Below, piece after piece: positions 8,539 to 16,874 of a stretch of 64,000 nt of DNA (position 1 is the first letter of the stretch; every line of letters begins with the position of its first letter). The DNA is taken from the NCBI GenBank assembly GCA_903929355.1, contig CAIYUN010000017.1:124001-188000 (forward strand), written 5' to 3'. The notes below the pieces were generated by a model. The model was not told the DNA's origin. It searched no databases and saw nothing but the letters and a program-made list of their open reading frames with translations. Source of the DNA: an uncultured Opitutaceae bacterium. GTDB lineage: Bacteria > Verrucomicrobiota > Verrucomicrobiia > Opitutales > Opitutaceae. Both the position numbers and the translations under genes were made by a program.

Positions 8539-9662
8539 AAATCGCCCAAATCGTTTCCAGCCTTGAAGCCCGGCATGGCGGGCCGTCGCGTTCCGTGCGC
8601 GGCCTTTCGGCTGCGCTGGCCGCCGCCGGGCATGACGTCGAGCTGCTCACCACGGTGCCCGGCGGCGCCCCGGTGGAAGCTCCCGCACCCAACTTTTCCG
8701 TCCACTCCTTTCCGCGCCAGTGGCCGGCCAGCCTCACCCCGTCGGGCCCGTTGCGGGCCCATCTGCGGGCGACGCCGTTCGCCGTGGTCCACCATCACGG
8801 TCTCTGGCTGCGCCCGCTGCACTACGCGCACCAGGCGACCCTCGGCTCCGGCGGACCGCTGGTCATCTCGCCCCGCGGCATGATGTCCCCCTGGGCTTGG
8901 CGGCATCACCGCTGGAAGAAATCGCTCGCTGACCGTTTCGTTCATCCCGGCGCGCTCGCCGCCGCCCGGGGCTGGCATGCGACCAGCGCGGCCGAAGCCG
9001 ACGACATCCGCCGCCTGGGGTTCACGCAGCCGGTGTGTGTCGCGCCCAACGGGGTCGCGGCGCCGGCCGCCGTCGACGTGGCCGCCGCCCGGGAGTTTTG
9101 GCGGAAGCACTGTCCCGACCTTTCCGGCCGGCCGGCGGCGCTCTTTTACTCGCGCTTTCACCCGATGAAGCGGGTGATCGAGATGATCGACCTGTGGCTC
9201 GACTGTGCGCCCGCCGGCTGGTTGTTGCTCCTCGTCGGCATTCCGGAGCGATATACCGTTCAGGCACTCCGGTCCTACGTGTACCGGGCGGGCGGCGAGG
9301 AACGCGTGGCGGTGTTCGACGGCACCGACCGGCCGCCGCCCTATGCGGTGGCCGAGCTGCTGCTGCTGCCCTCGCACTCGGAGAACTTTGGCCTGGTGGT
9401 CGCCGAGGCCCTCAGCCACGGGCTGCCGGTTCTGGCCACCGACACCACGCCGTGGCAGGCCCTCGACACCCATGGGGCCGGTCGCTGCGTGCCGTGGTCG
9501 GACTTCGGCCCCGTGCTGACCGCGTTGCTCGGCGAGGGCCCCGACGGCCTAAGGAACCGCGCCGCCGCCGCCCGAGAACTGGCGAGGGCGGAGTTTGCCT
9601 GGGATAAGTCGGCCGCCACCCTGGCCGCGTTTTACGAGGGGCTCTGCGCCCGCCCGGCATGA
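8535..9662 (+). CDS. glycosyltransferase, GT4
   Basis: GTG at 8535 overlaps the previous stop and gives a 375-residue protein starting VKIAQIVSSLEARHGGPSRS, the canonical GT4 N-terminal strand and donor/acceptor loop. An in-frame ATG at 8484 lies deep in the preceding gene and is less plausible. ISPRGMMSPWAW and the C-terminal LLLLPSHSENFGLVVAEALSHG (E-x7-E motif) are clear. It ends in a 4-bp overlap with the ligase-type gene. Cytoplasmic; sugar unknown. Confidence 0.85.
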   Translation: MKIAQIVSSLEARHGGPSRSVRGLSAALAAAGHDVELLTTVPGGAPVEAPAPNFSVHSFPRQWPASLTPSGPLRAHLRATPFAVVHHHGLWLRPLHYAHQATLGSGGPLVISPRGMMSPWAWRHHRWKKSLADRFVHPGALAAARGWHATSAAEADDIRRLGFTQPVCVAPNGVAAPAAVDVAAAREFWRKHCPDLSGRPAALFYSRFHPMKRVIEMIDLWLDCAPAGWLLLLVGIPERYTVQALRSYVYRAGGEERVAVFDGTDRPPPYAVAELLLLPSHSENFGLVVAEALSHGLPVLATDTTPWQALDTHGAGRCVPWSDFGPVLTALLGEGPDGLRNRAAAARELARAEFAWDKSAATLAAFYEGLCARPA

Positions 9663-11182
9663 CGGGAGCCCCAGACACCCCCTCGTCCCCGGCCGGCCGC
9701 CCCCGGCCGGCCGCTCCGGCGGCTGTGGTGATCGAGCGCGGCCTCAGGTTCGCCTGGCGACGGCTCGAAGTGCTTGTGCTCATCCATGTCGGGTGCATGG
9801 GGCTGTTCTCGAGCTGGGCTTTTGGTGGCAACATCTGGTGGGCGCGCGACTGGCTCACCCTCTGGGGCGGCCTGGGGCTTCCCCTCGCGGCGCTGGCCCT
9901 GTCCCAACCCGGCGTCCGCGGCAGCGAGGTGCGCCAGCGGGCCTGGGTGTTCCTCCCCTGGGTGTTGGCCGGGGCGCTGGTGGTGGTGGGATGTCTCAAC
10001 CCCAGTTTCGTGCGCCGGACCATGGACGGGCAGGCGGTGCTCATCCATCTCGGGGAGGCCCATCCCTGGCTGCCAAGCACGGTCAGTCCGTCCGTCTCGC
10101 TGGCGCGGTGGGCTTTTGCCGGCGGCGCCTGGCTGGCCGCCTGCAACCTCTGGCTGGTGGTGCGCCGCCGGCGCGCGCTGCGGCTGCTCCTGGCGGCCGC
10201 CGCGGTCAACACCCTGGTGCTGGCGGTCTTTGGCACGCTCCAAAAGTTGCTGGTGCCGGCCAGCAAGAACGCCGACGGGTTTTACAGCGGATTCTATTTT
10301 GGCTCGGCGGTGTCGCCGCAGGAACGGTTCTTCTCCACCTTCATTTACAACAACCATTGGGGTGCGTTCATGGTCCTGTTTCTGGCGGTGGGGTTTGGCC
10401 TGCTCTTTTACTTTGCCGCCCGGCGACCGCACGGACGGGACCAGTGGCACACGCCCGTGCCCGCGACCCTGGCTGCGGGGTTTTTCATCGCCCTCAGCGC
10501 GCCGATGAGCGCCTCGCGCTCGGCCACCGCGCTGGCGGGGCTGGTGATCGCGGTGGCGACCGGGGTGGCATTGAGGCGGATCACCGCGGCCCGCCGGAAA
10601 CAAGGCCGCCCGGTCGCGGCCCGGCTGGCGGCGGTGTGCCTGGTCGTGCTCGCGGTCACCGCCGCCGGGGGCTGGCTGGCCCGCGCCTCGATTGAGCAAC
10701 GCGCGCGCGACACCCGCGAGTCTTTCGGCCAGGAAGGCGGCCCGCTCGAAGGCCGGCTGGCGCTTTACCGCGACACGTGGAGCCTGGCCATGCGGAAACC
10801 CTGGTTCGGCTGGGGCCTTGGCAGTTTTGGCACCGCGTTTCAGCTGGTCCGCCCGCGTCCGGTCGCGTTGAACCGGCAATATGAGCAAAGCTACGTTGAG
10901 GCTCACTCCGACTGGCTTCAGGCGGTGGCGGAAAACGGCCTCATCGGCACCGGCTTGCTCCTCGGTCTGGCGGGCCTGCCGCTGCTCTGGCTGCCATGGC
11001 CCGCGCTGCGCCACCCGCTGGTGGCCTGGCCGCTGCTGGGCTGCGCCCTGGTCGCGCTCTATGCGTGGGTGGAGTTTCCCTTTGCCAATGGCGCGGTGCT
11101 GATCGGGTTCTGGACGGTGTATTTTGCCGCGCTGCGCTACGCCACGCTCCAACAACGCGCCGAGGCCGGCGCGGACGACTGA
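9659..11182 (+). CDS. O-antigen ligase / polymerase family membrane protein (Wzy_C)
   Basis: The 507-residue polytopic protein has about eleven membrane segments. A large periplasmic loop around residues 350-420 contains the Wzy_C-type sequence RDTWSLAMRKPWFGWGLGSF and, near residue 415, EAHSDWLQAVAENGLIG. The His in AHSDW is the usual conserved residue of O-antigen ligases and related polymerases. It may attach finished glycan to lipid A core or another acceptor, or polymerise it. A second, structurally different polymerase candidate (3048-4487) is in the same operon. The ATG overlaps the previous stop. Confidence 0.85.
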   Translation: MTGAPDTPSSPAGRPRPAAPAAVVIERGLRFAWRRLEVLVLIHVGCMGLFSSWAFGGNIWWARDWLTLWGGLGLPLAALALSQPGVRGSEVRQRAWVFLPWVLAGALVVVGCLNPSFVRRTMDGQAVLIHLGEAHPWLPSTVSPSVSLARWAFAGGAWLAACNLWLVVRRRRALRLLLAAAAVNTLVLAVFGTLQKLLVPASKNADGFYSGFYFGSAVSPQERFFSTFIYNNHWGAFMVLFLAVGFGLLFYFAARRPHGRDQWHTPVPATLAAGFFIALSAPMSASRSATALAGLVIAVATGVALRRITAARRKQGRPVAARLAAVCLVVLAVTAAGGWLARASIEQRARDTRESFGQEGGPLEGRLALYRDTWSLAMRKPWFGWGLGSFGTAFQLVRPRPVALNRQYEQSYVEAHSDWLQAVAENGLIGTGLLLGLAGLPLLWLPWPALRHPLVAWPLLGCALVALYAWVEFPFANGAVLIGFWTVYFAALRYATLQQRAEAGADD

Positions 11183-11183
11183 G

Positions 11184-11999
11184 ATGTTCTCCACCGTCAT
11201 CCTCACCCTCAACGAGGAGCAAAATCTCCCCGGCTGCCTCGCCAGTCTCGCCGGCTGCGACGACGTGGTCGTGCTCGACTCCGGCTCGACCGACGAAACC
11301 GCCGCGCTGGCCCGCGCGGCCGGGGCTCGGGTCTTCACTCACCGCTTTGAGAACTTTGCCCAGCAACGCAACCACGCCCAGCGCGCCATCCCTTTCCGCC
11401 ACGCGTGGGTGTTTCACCTCGACGCCGACGAGCGGATGACCGCCGGGCTGGCCGCGGAGGCCCGGGCCACCCTCGCCGGGCCGGCGGCGGCCGGCCTCGA
11501 CGGCTACTTTGTGGCGCCCAAGATGCTCTGGGCCGGCCACTGGATCCCCCGCTGCACCGACTATCCCGCCTGGCAGGCCCGTTTGGTGCGGGCCCCCCAG
11601 TTTGAGTTCATCGAGGTCGGCCATGGCCAGCGCGAGGCCCCCACCATGCGCCTCGGCCACCTGCAGGCCAGCTACCTGCATGAGCTCGCCGCGGGCGGAG
11701 ACTCCGCCTGGCTCGAGAAACACCGCCGCTACGCCCGCGCCGAAGCGCTCCGTTTCCTGCAGCACCCGGCGGGGGTGCCGTGGGGGGATTTTTTGTCTAC
11801 AGACAAACTGCGCCGTCGCCGGGCCTTGAAGCGCCTGAGTTACGAGCTGCCCGGGCGACCCGTGCTGCGCTTTCTTTACCAGTATGGCTGGCGGCGCGGC
11901 TTTCTCGACGGCGCGGCCGGCCTCCACTACTGTCGGCTGCTCGCCCGCTACGAGGGCTTTGCCGCCGCCGAGATCCGGCGCCTGCGCCGGGCCGCATGA
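11184..11999 (+). CDS. glycosyltransferase family 2 (WaaE/KdtX-like)
   Basis: The ATG at 11184, one base after the previous stop, is chosen over an upstream in-frame start inside the neighbour. The 271-residue protein starts MFSTVILTLNEEQNLPGCL, the GT-A nucleotide-binding strand, with VVLDSGSTDET (first Asp motif) and FHLDADER (D-x-D metal-binding motif) near residues 35 and 78. Length and the NEEQNLPGCL start match the LPS core beta-1,4-glucosyltransferase WaaE group. This inverting enzyme works in the cytoplasm. It is the only family 2 enzyme in the cluster and ends in ATGA overlap with a GT4 gene. Confidence 0.88.
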   Translation: MFSTVILTLNEEQNLPGCLASLAGCDDVVVLDSGSTDETAALARAAGARVFTHRFENFAQQRNHAQRAIPFRHAWVFHLDADERMTAGLAAEARATLAGPAAAGLDGYFVAPKMLWAGHWIPRCTDYPAWQARLVRAPQFEFIEVGHGQREAPTMRLGHLQASYLHELAAGGDSAWLEKHRRYARAEALRFLQHPAGVPWGDFLSTDKLRRRRALKRLSYELPGRPVLRFLYQYGWRRGFLDGAAGLHYCRLLARYEGFAAAEIRRLRRAA

Positions 12000-13246
12000 A
12001 CCGGGTGGTCTTTCTCAACCGCTTTTGCTGGCCCGAGGAGCCCGCGACTGCGCAACTGCTCACGGACCTGACCGAGGCCTTGGCCGCCGGGGGTCGCCGG
12101 GTGCGCGTGCTGGCCAGCCATCCCGGCACCGCCGGCCTGCCGGCCCGTGAGACCCACCAGGGGGTCGAGCTTTGCCGCGTGCGCAGCCCGCGCGCCGGCG
12201 GCAGGGGCAAGGTTGCCAAGGCGTTCAACTGGGCGGCGTTTGCGCTGGCGGCCCTCTGGCGCGTGGCGTGCGACACCCGGCGGGGGGACATCATGGTGTT
12301 GCTCACGGACCCGCCGTTGCTGGCCGTCGTGGCCGCGCCGCTGGCCCGGGCGCGCGGGGCGCGCGTGGTGCACTGGGTGCAGGACATCTACCCCGAGCTG
12401 CCGATGGCGTTGGGCGCGCGCGGTCTCGGCTGGCTGCGCGCGCCCCGCGACCGGGCCTGGCGGCGGGCCGACGCCTGCGTCACTCCCGGCGGGGACATGG
12501 CCGTGTTCGTCTGCACCCGCGGGGCGTCGGCGACAAAAATTCATGTCATCCCGAACTGGGCTCCGTCCGGAGTGGCCCCGGCCGATGGGGCGCAAACAGC
12601 CGCGCAGCGCCGGGCCTGGGGGGTGGAGGATAAACTGGTCGTCGCCTACTCCGGCAACCTCGGCCGGGTCCACGACCTGGAACCGGTGATCGGTCTGGCC
12701 GCGGCGCTGCAAGCCGACCGCGATTTTGTCTTCCTGTTCATCGGCGACGGCGCGCAGCGTCCGCGGCTGGAGGAGCTCGCCCGCACCCTGGCTCTCCCCA
12801 ACGTCCGCTTCCTGCCCGCCGTGCCGCGGGCCGGCCTCGCGGCGGGTTTGGCCGCCGCCGACGTCCATCTGGTGACCCTGCGCGCCGGCTGCGCGCAGTT
12901 GGTCCTGCCCAGCAAACTCGCGGGTGCGGCGGCGTCGGGCCGGCCGGTGCTGTTCATCGGTCCGCCGGACTGCGAGCCGGCCCGGATGGTGACGGGGGCC
13001 GCGCTGGGCGCGGCGTTCGACCGCGCGGCGACCGCAGCCATGGCGGACACCCTGCGCGCCTGGCGCGACGCGCCCGGAGACCGGGCCACGCTGGGCCGCG
13101 CGGCCCGGGCGTTTGCCACCCGGGAAGCCGGCCTCGCCGGGGCGGTCGCCCGTTGGCGCGAACTGCTGGCGACGTTGGACCAACCACCCGGCGAAGGCGC
13201 TTGCCGCCCCGCCGGAGGCCCGGCACCCTTGGCCCCACCACGATGA
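11996..13246 (+). CDS. glycosyltransferase, GT4 (WcaI/WbuB-like)
   Basis: ATG 11996 overlaps the previous stop; the 416-residue protein starts MNRVVFLNRFCWPEEPATAQL, the WcaI/WbuB-type N-terminus (FxRFxxPexxATAQLLtdL). Other matching points are HWVQDIYPELP near residue 125, VVAYSGNLGRVHDLEPVI opening the donor domain, and VLPSKLAGAAASGRPVLFIG. Relatives add fucose, GlcNAc or similar sugars to undecaprenyl-PP-linked acceptors. Its end overlaps the initiating sugar transferase. Confidence 0.87.
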   Translation: MNRVVFLNRFCWPEEPATAQLLTDLTEALAAGGRRVRVLASHPGTAGLPARETHQGVELCRVRSPRAGGRGKVAKAFNWAAFALAALWRVACDTRRGDIMVLLTDPPLLAVVAAPLARARGARVVHWVQDIYPELPMALGARGLGWLRAPRDRAWRRADACVTPGGDMAVFVCTRGASATKIHVIPNWAPSGVAPADGAQTAAQRRAWGVEDKLVVAYSGNLGRVHDLEPVIGLAAALQADRDFVFLFIGDGAQRPRLEELARTLALPNVRFLPAVPRAGLAAGLAAADVHLVTLRAGCAQLVLPSKLAGAAASGRPVLFIGPPDCEPARMVTGAALGAAFDRAATAAMADTLRAWRDAPGDRATLGRAARAFATREAGLAGAVARWRELLATLDQPPGEGACRPAGGPAPLAPPR

Positions 13247-14613
13247 AACGCTCGCTGTCCACCGCCGTCAGCCTGTTTCTGCTCGACGCGCTCGCCGTGC
13301 TGGTCGTGTTCAATCTGATTGGTTGGGCCCGCCTGCATCATGTGGCGGACGCGACGCATTTCGTCGGACTCCCGCTCGTCGGACCCTTCGCGCTGATGGT
13401 CACGGGATTTTACCTGATCGACGGCTACCGGCGGCGCACCGACATGCTGAGCCTCGATTACGCCAGTGAGCATCTCATCTCACTGTTTGCCGTGATGCTG
13501 GCGGCCATGCTGCTGACCTTCGTCTTTCTGCCGGAGGGCTACACGCTGCAACAAAGCCGCATTGTGGTGATGGTGAGCTTTCTGGTCCTGATGCCGGCCA
13601 CGTTGGTCTACCGGCGGGCATTGTACACCGCGCGGCTCCGCGAGCGCAGGGTGGGCTCCCTGGTTTATGTGGGTGACGCCACGCACTGCGTCGCGTTTGC
13701 CGCCGAATGCACCCGCCTGGGCCTGGCGCAGCCCGTGATCTACGCGTCCATCTCCGGCATCACCGTCCCGCCTTTTCCCGGCCTTGCGCTGGTGACGTTC
13801 GAGGAGGTGCTCGGGCAGATCGAGTCCGGGCGGCTGGAGGTCGAGGCCTTGGTGTTGCGCGAGTCGAATCGCGAGCTGAGCGCGGAGCTTTCGCAACGGC
13901 TCACCCAGCTTTATTTCCGGGGCGTGCCGACTTACACCCTGGAGCTGTTTCATCAGGTCTACTGGCGGAAGATTCCGCTCTACCGGCTCAACCAAACATG
14001 GTTGTTCCAGGAGGGCTTTCAGATCGCGCGCGAGCCGGTGTTTGAGCGGATGAAGCGGCTGAGCGACATCGTGCTCGCGGGGGTCGGCCTGCTGCTCGCC
14101 TCGCCCGTGCTCGCGGCCGCCGCGCTGGGCATCTGGCTCGAGGACCGCGGCCCGGTGTTTTTCCGGCAGACGCGCATCGGGCGGAACCACGTGCCTTTCC
14201 AGATCCTCAAGCTGCGCTCCATGCGGGTCAACGCGGGTGGCGACCGCTACACCCAGGTGGATGACCGGCGCATCACCCGTGTCGGACGGCTCCTGCGCGC
14301 CAGCCGGCTCGATGAGTTCCCCCAGCTCATCAACGTCCTGCGCGGCGAGATGAGCATGATCGGTCCACGGGCCGAGTGGGATGTGCTGGTGCGCGACTAC
14401 GAGGCGGAGATCCCCTGCTACCATTTCCGGCACCTGGTGAAACCCGGCATCACGGGCTGGGCGCAGGTCAGCTACCCCTACGGGGCCAACATGGAGGACA
14501 CGCTCCGCAAGCTCGAATACGACCTCTACTACATCCGACACTTCTCCTTTCTGCTGGACGCCGCCATCGTGCTGAAAACGATTCACATCATGATCTTCGG
14601 CAAGGGCCGGTGA
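13243..14613 (+). CDS. polyprenyl-phosphate sugar phosphotransferase (initiating enzyme)
   Basis: The 456-residue protein has four N-terminal membrane helices (residues 1-115) and a middle CoA-binding-like domain. Its bacterial sugar transferase domain runs from about residue 265: MKRLSDIVLAGVGLLL (re-entrant helix), FFRQTRIGRN, FQILKLRSM, SRLDEFPQLINVLRGEMS, IGPRAE and KPGITGWAQV. These are all hallmark motifs of WcaJ/WbaP-type enzymes, with the catalytic DE pair in LDEFPQ. It moves a sugar-1-phosphate onto undecaprenyl phosphate, the first step of glycan assembly. Being the last gene of the 14-kb operon is notable. No flippase, Wza or Wzc gene is in the window, so export parts must lie upstream or elsewhere. 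Confidence 0.93.
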   Translation: MKRSLSTAVSLFLLDALAVLVVFNLIGWARLHHVADATHFVGLPLVGPFALMVTGFYLIDGYRRRTDMLSLDYASEHLISLFAVMLAAMLLTFVFLPEGYTLQQSRIVVMVSFLVLMPATLVYRRALYTARLRERRVGSLVYVGDATHCVAFAAECTRLGLAQPVIYASISGITVPPFPGLALVTFEEVLGQIESGRLEVEALVLRESNRELSAELSQRLTQLYFRGVPTYTLELFHQVYWRKIPLYRLNQTWLFQEGFQIAREPVFERMKRLSDIVLAGVGLLLASPVLAAAALGIWLEDRGPVFFRQTRIGRNHVPFQILKLRSMRVNAGGDRYTQVDDRRITRVGRLLRASRLDEFPQLINVLRGEMSMIGPRAEWDVLVRDYEAEIPCYHFRHLVKPGITGWAQVSYPYGANMEDTLRKLEYDLYYIRHFSFLLDAAIVLKTIHIMIFGKGR

Positions 14614-14635
14614 GCCAAAAAAACTCAGCATGGTG

Positions 14636-14955
14636 ACACAAGAGCACAGAGGGCGGACACAGAGTTCACAGAGAAAAGCACTTGCGCAATCAGGATACAA
14701 GCCTGAGGCCCTTCGGTCCTTAGCCACTATCTCATCTGTGTTTCAACTCCGACCACTTCCCCTCCCTCCGATCCTACTGCCGCAACTCCACGTTTTGACT
14801 CTGTGCCCTCGGCTCGTCCCTCCGTGCTTTCCGTGTCGAGATTCGGGCGGCTTCGCCATTCTGTTCCTTTCCGTCCTCCGTTTTCTCTGTTCCCTCCTGT
14901 AAAAACTCTTCTGCCGTTCCCAACGTGTCCATCCGTGATATCCGTGGTTAAATCC
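14636..14955. repeat. foldback locus 1: inverted arrays of 9-nt CACAGAG words
   Basis: The 350-bp gap 14614-14963 holds no gene. Bases 14636-14676 are a plus-strand array of CACAGAG words. From 14796 to about 14945 the same words recur on the minus strand. The core at 14799-14826 is identical over 28 nt to 18793-18820 and matches the reverse complement of 25580-25607 at 26 of 28 positions. The 122-bp spacer has no ORF. The right arm runs to within a few bases of the start codon at 14964, so it would be in that gene's 5' leader if transcription starts upstream. Confidence 0.8.
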
Positions 14956-14963
14956 TTTTTGCC

Positions 14964-16355
14964 ATGAAAACCTACGACTTCCTCGTGCTCGGCGGCGGCA
15001 GCGCCGGGTTCAACGCCGCCCGGGCCGCCGCCGATCTCGGTCTCCGCACGGCCATCGTGGATGGGGCGCGGGATCTCGGCGGTCTCTGCATCCTGCGCGG
15101 TTGCATGCCGTCGAAGACGCTCATTTACATGGCCGAGGTCCTGCACCTCGCACGGAAAGGGAAAACCTTTGGGTTGAAAATTCCCTCCGCCCGCGCGGAC
15201 ATGAAGGCGATCCACGCGCGGAAGAAAAAAATCATCGCCGATTTCGCCGGTTACCGGGTGGATGCGCTCACGGCGGGAAAATTTGAGCTCATCCGGGCGC
15301 ACGCCCGCTTCCTCGACCCGCACACGGTGGCGTTGTCCAACGGGAAAAAGATTTCCGCCCGGCACATCCTGATTGGGACGGGATCAAAGGTCAGTGTCCC
15401 GCCGGTGCCGGGCCTGGCGGACACGCCCTTCTGGACGAGCGACGACGTGCTCGACCTCGATTTCATACCCAAGAGCGTGATTGTGCTGGGGGGTGGCATC
15501 GTGGCGTGCGAGCTCTCGCAGTTTCTCCACCGCGTGGGGGCCCGCGTCACGCTGGTGCAACGCAGCCCCAACATCCTGCGCGACCACTCCGAGGACGCCT
15601 CCGAGGTCGTGCAGCGCGCCTTCGTGGAGGAGGGGATCGAAGTGTTTGCCGGCACGAAGATTGAGCAGGTCTCCGGCGACGCCCGCGGCGTCAGCGTGAC
15701 TTTTATCCATGACGGCCGGAAAATCACCCGCCGCGCCGCCCATCTCTTCAACGCCCTCGGTCGCGAGCCCAACACCGCGTCTTTGGACCTCGCCGCCGCC
15801 GGCGTACGGGCGGGACCCAACGGCCAGATCATCATCAATCGCTGGCAACAGACCAGCGTCCCGCACATCTACGCCGCCGGGGATTGCTCGGGTCCGGCCG
15901 AGATCGTCCATATCGCCATCGCCCAGGGCGTGCTGGCGGCGAACCACGCGGCGTGCGTCCCAAAACTCAAGCCGGTGGACTACTCGTTGCTGCTGAATGT
16001 CGTGTTCACCGACCCGGCGCTCGCGACCATCGGCCGCCTGGAACGGGACCTGGACGAAGCCGGGGTGAAATACCTCTGCGCCAGCTACCCGTTCAATGAC
16101 CACGGCAAGTCCATCCTGATGGACGCGAACCATGGCTACGTCAAAATTCTCGCCGAGCCGAAGCGGGGCCGCATCCTCGGCGCGGAAATTGTGGGGCCCG
16201 ATGCCGGGGAGCTGATTCATTGCTTCAGCGGCCCCCTCGCCATGCGTGCGACGGTTTTCGATCTGCTCCGTGCTCCCTGGTATCATCCGACGTTGGCCGA
16301 GATCATCACCTACCCGCTGGAGGAGCTCGCCGGTCGGATCGCGGGGCGGAAATAG
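14964..16355 (+). CDS. FAD-dependent pyridine nucleotide-disulfide oxidoreductase (Lpd/MerA-like)
   Basis: This 463-residue class I flavoprotein has FLVLGGGSAGFNAARAA (FAD GxGxxG variant) at the N-terminus, then LGGLCILRGCMPSK with the redox-active C-x4-C pair near residue 45. It also has VIVLGGGIVACELSQFL (NAD(P)-binding), IYAAGDCSG (second FAD motif) and a C-terminal WYHPTLAEII with the His-Glu pair of the dimer-interface active site. All catalytic residues of dihydrolipoyl dehydrogenase and mercuric reductase are therefore present, but there is no MerA heavy-metal domain and no adjacent 2-oxoacid dehydrogenase gene. It transfers electrons between NAD(P)H and a disulfide or dithiol; the substrate is uncertain. 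The gene is flanked upstream by a foldback repeat locus. Confidence 0.85.
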   Translation: MKTYDFLVLGGGSAGFNAARAAADLGLRTAIVDGARDLGGLCILRGCMPSKTLIYMAEVLHLARKGKTFGLKIPSARADMKAIHARKKKIIADFAGYRVDALTAGKFELIRAHARFLDPHTVALSNGKKISARHILIGTGSKVSVPPVPGLADTPFWTSDDVLDLDFIPKSVIVLGGGIVACELSQFLHRVGARVTLVQRSPNILRDHSEDASEVVQRAFVEEGIEVFAGTKIEQVSGDARGVSVTFIHDGRKITRRAAHLFNALGREPNTASLDLAAAGVRAGPNGQIIINRWQQTSVPHIYAAGDCSGPAEIVHIAIAQGVLAANHAACVPKLKPVDYSLLLNVVFTDPALATIGRLERDLDEAGVKYLCASYPFNDHGKSILMDANHGYVKILAEPKRGRILGAEIVGPDAGELIHCFSGPLAMRATVFDLLRAPWYHPTLAEIITYPLEELAGRIAGRK

Positions 16356-16481
16356 GCCCCGGCGGGGGCGGTGGCGCCGCCCCGCCTCCCGGCCGCTGCA
16401 TTGTCGGTTGTCTTTTTGGTGACAATGTCCGGATTCATCGCGTAGAAAGCCGCTCCGACCCAGCCATCTCCCGTCCCCTCC

Positions 16482-16772
16482 ATGCCCGTTCCCGCTGACC
16501 TAAACATCGACCATGTCGCCCACCTCGCGCGCCTCGCGCTCACGCCGGAGGAGAAGACGCGGTTTGTCCGCCAGATCGGCGATGTGATCGCCCATATCGA
16601 GCAGCTCAAACAGGTGGACGTGACCGGGATTGAGCCGACCGCCCATGCGTTTCCCGTCGCCAACGTCTGGGCCGAGGATATCGCGCAGCCGGGGCTGCCC
16701 GTCGAACTCGCCCTCCGGAACGCCCCCGCCCAACGCGACCACATGATCGTGGTCCCCAAGGTCGTCGAATGA
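16482..16772 (+). CDS. gatC: Asp-tRNA(Asn)/Glu-tRNA(Gln) amidotransferase subunit C
   Basis: The 96-residue protein has the standard GatC layout: IDHVAHLARLALTPEEKTRF at the N-terminus, a helix IGDVIAHIEQLKQVDV, then GIEPTAHAFP and the acidic/Arg tail. GatC is the small belt-like subunit that holds GatA and GatB together. The complex amidates mischarged Glu-tRNA(Gln) and/or Asp-tRNA(Asn). It is first of the gatC-gatA-gatB series, 102 bp before gatA. Confidence 0.95.
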   Translation: MPVPADLNIDHVAHLARLALTPEEKTRFVRQIGDVIAHIEQLKQVDVTGIEPTAHAFPVANVWAEDIAQPGLPVELALRNAPAQRDHMIVVPKVVE

Positions 16773-16819
16773 GGCCGGGCTGTTGCTCGCCGGGGTGCCA
16801 GCAGTGACCTGCTTCTGGC

Positions 16820-16857
16820 TCCTTCCATCCTGACTCCTCCTATCCTGACTCCTTCCC
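16820..16857. repeat. 15-nt tandem array between gatC and gatA
   Basis: Two and a half copies of a 15-nt pyrimidine-rich unit ending ATCCTGAC occupy the gatC-gatA spacer (units at 16820-16834, 16835-16849 and a partial at 16850-16857). The second unit differs from the first at two positions. It is a local tandem duplication or another low-complexity word array; no function is evident. Confidence 0.6.
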
Positions 16858-16874
16858 TTCACGTTTCATCCCGC

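Noticed and set aside
14964-16355. Mercuric reductase
   Set aside because: The redox motif fits, but there is no N-terminal HMA domain, no C-terminal vicinal Cys pair and no mer genes nearby.
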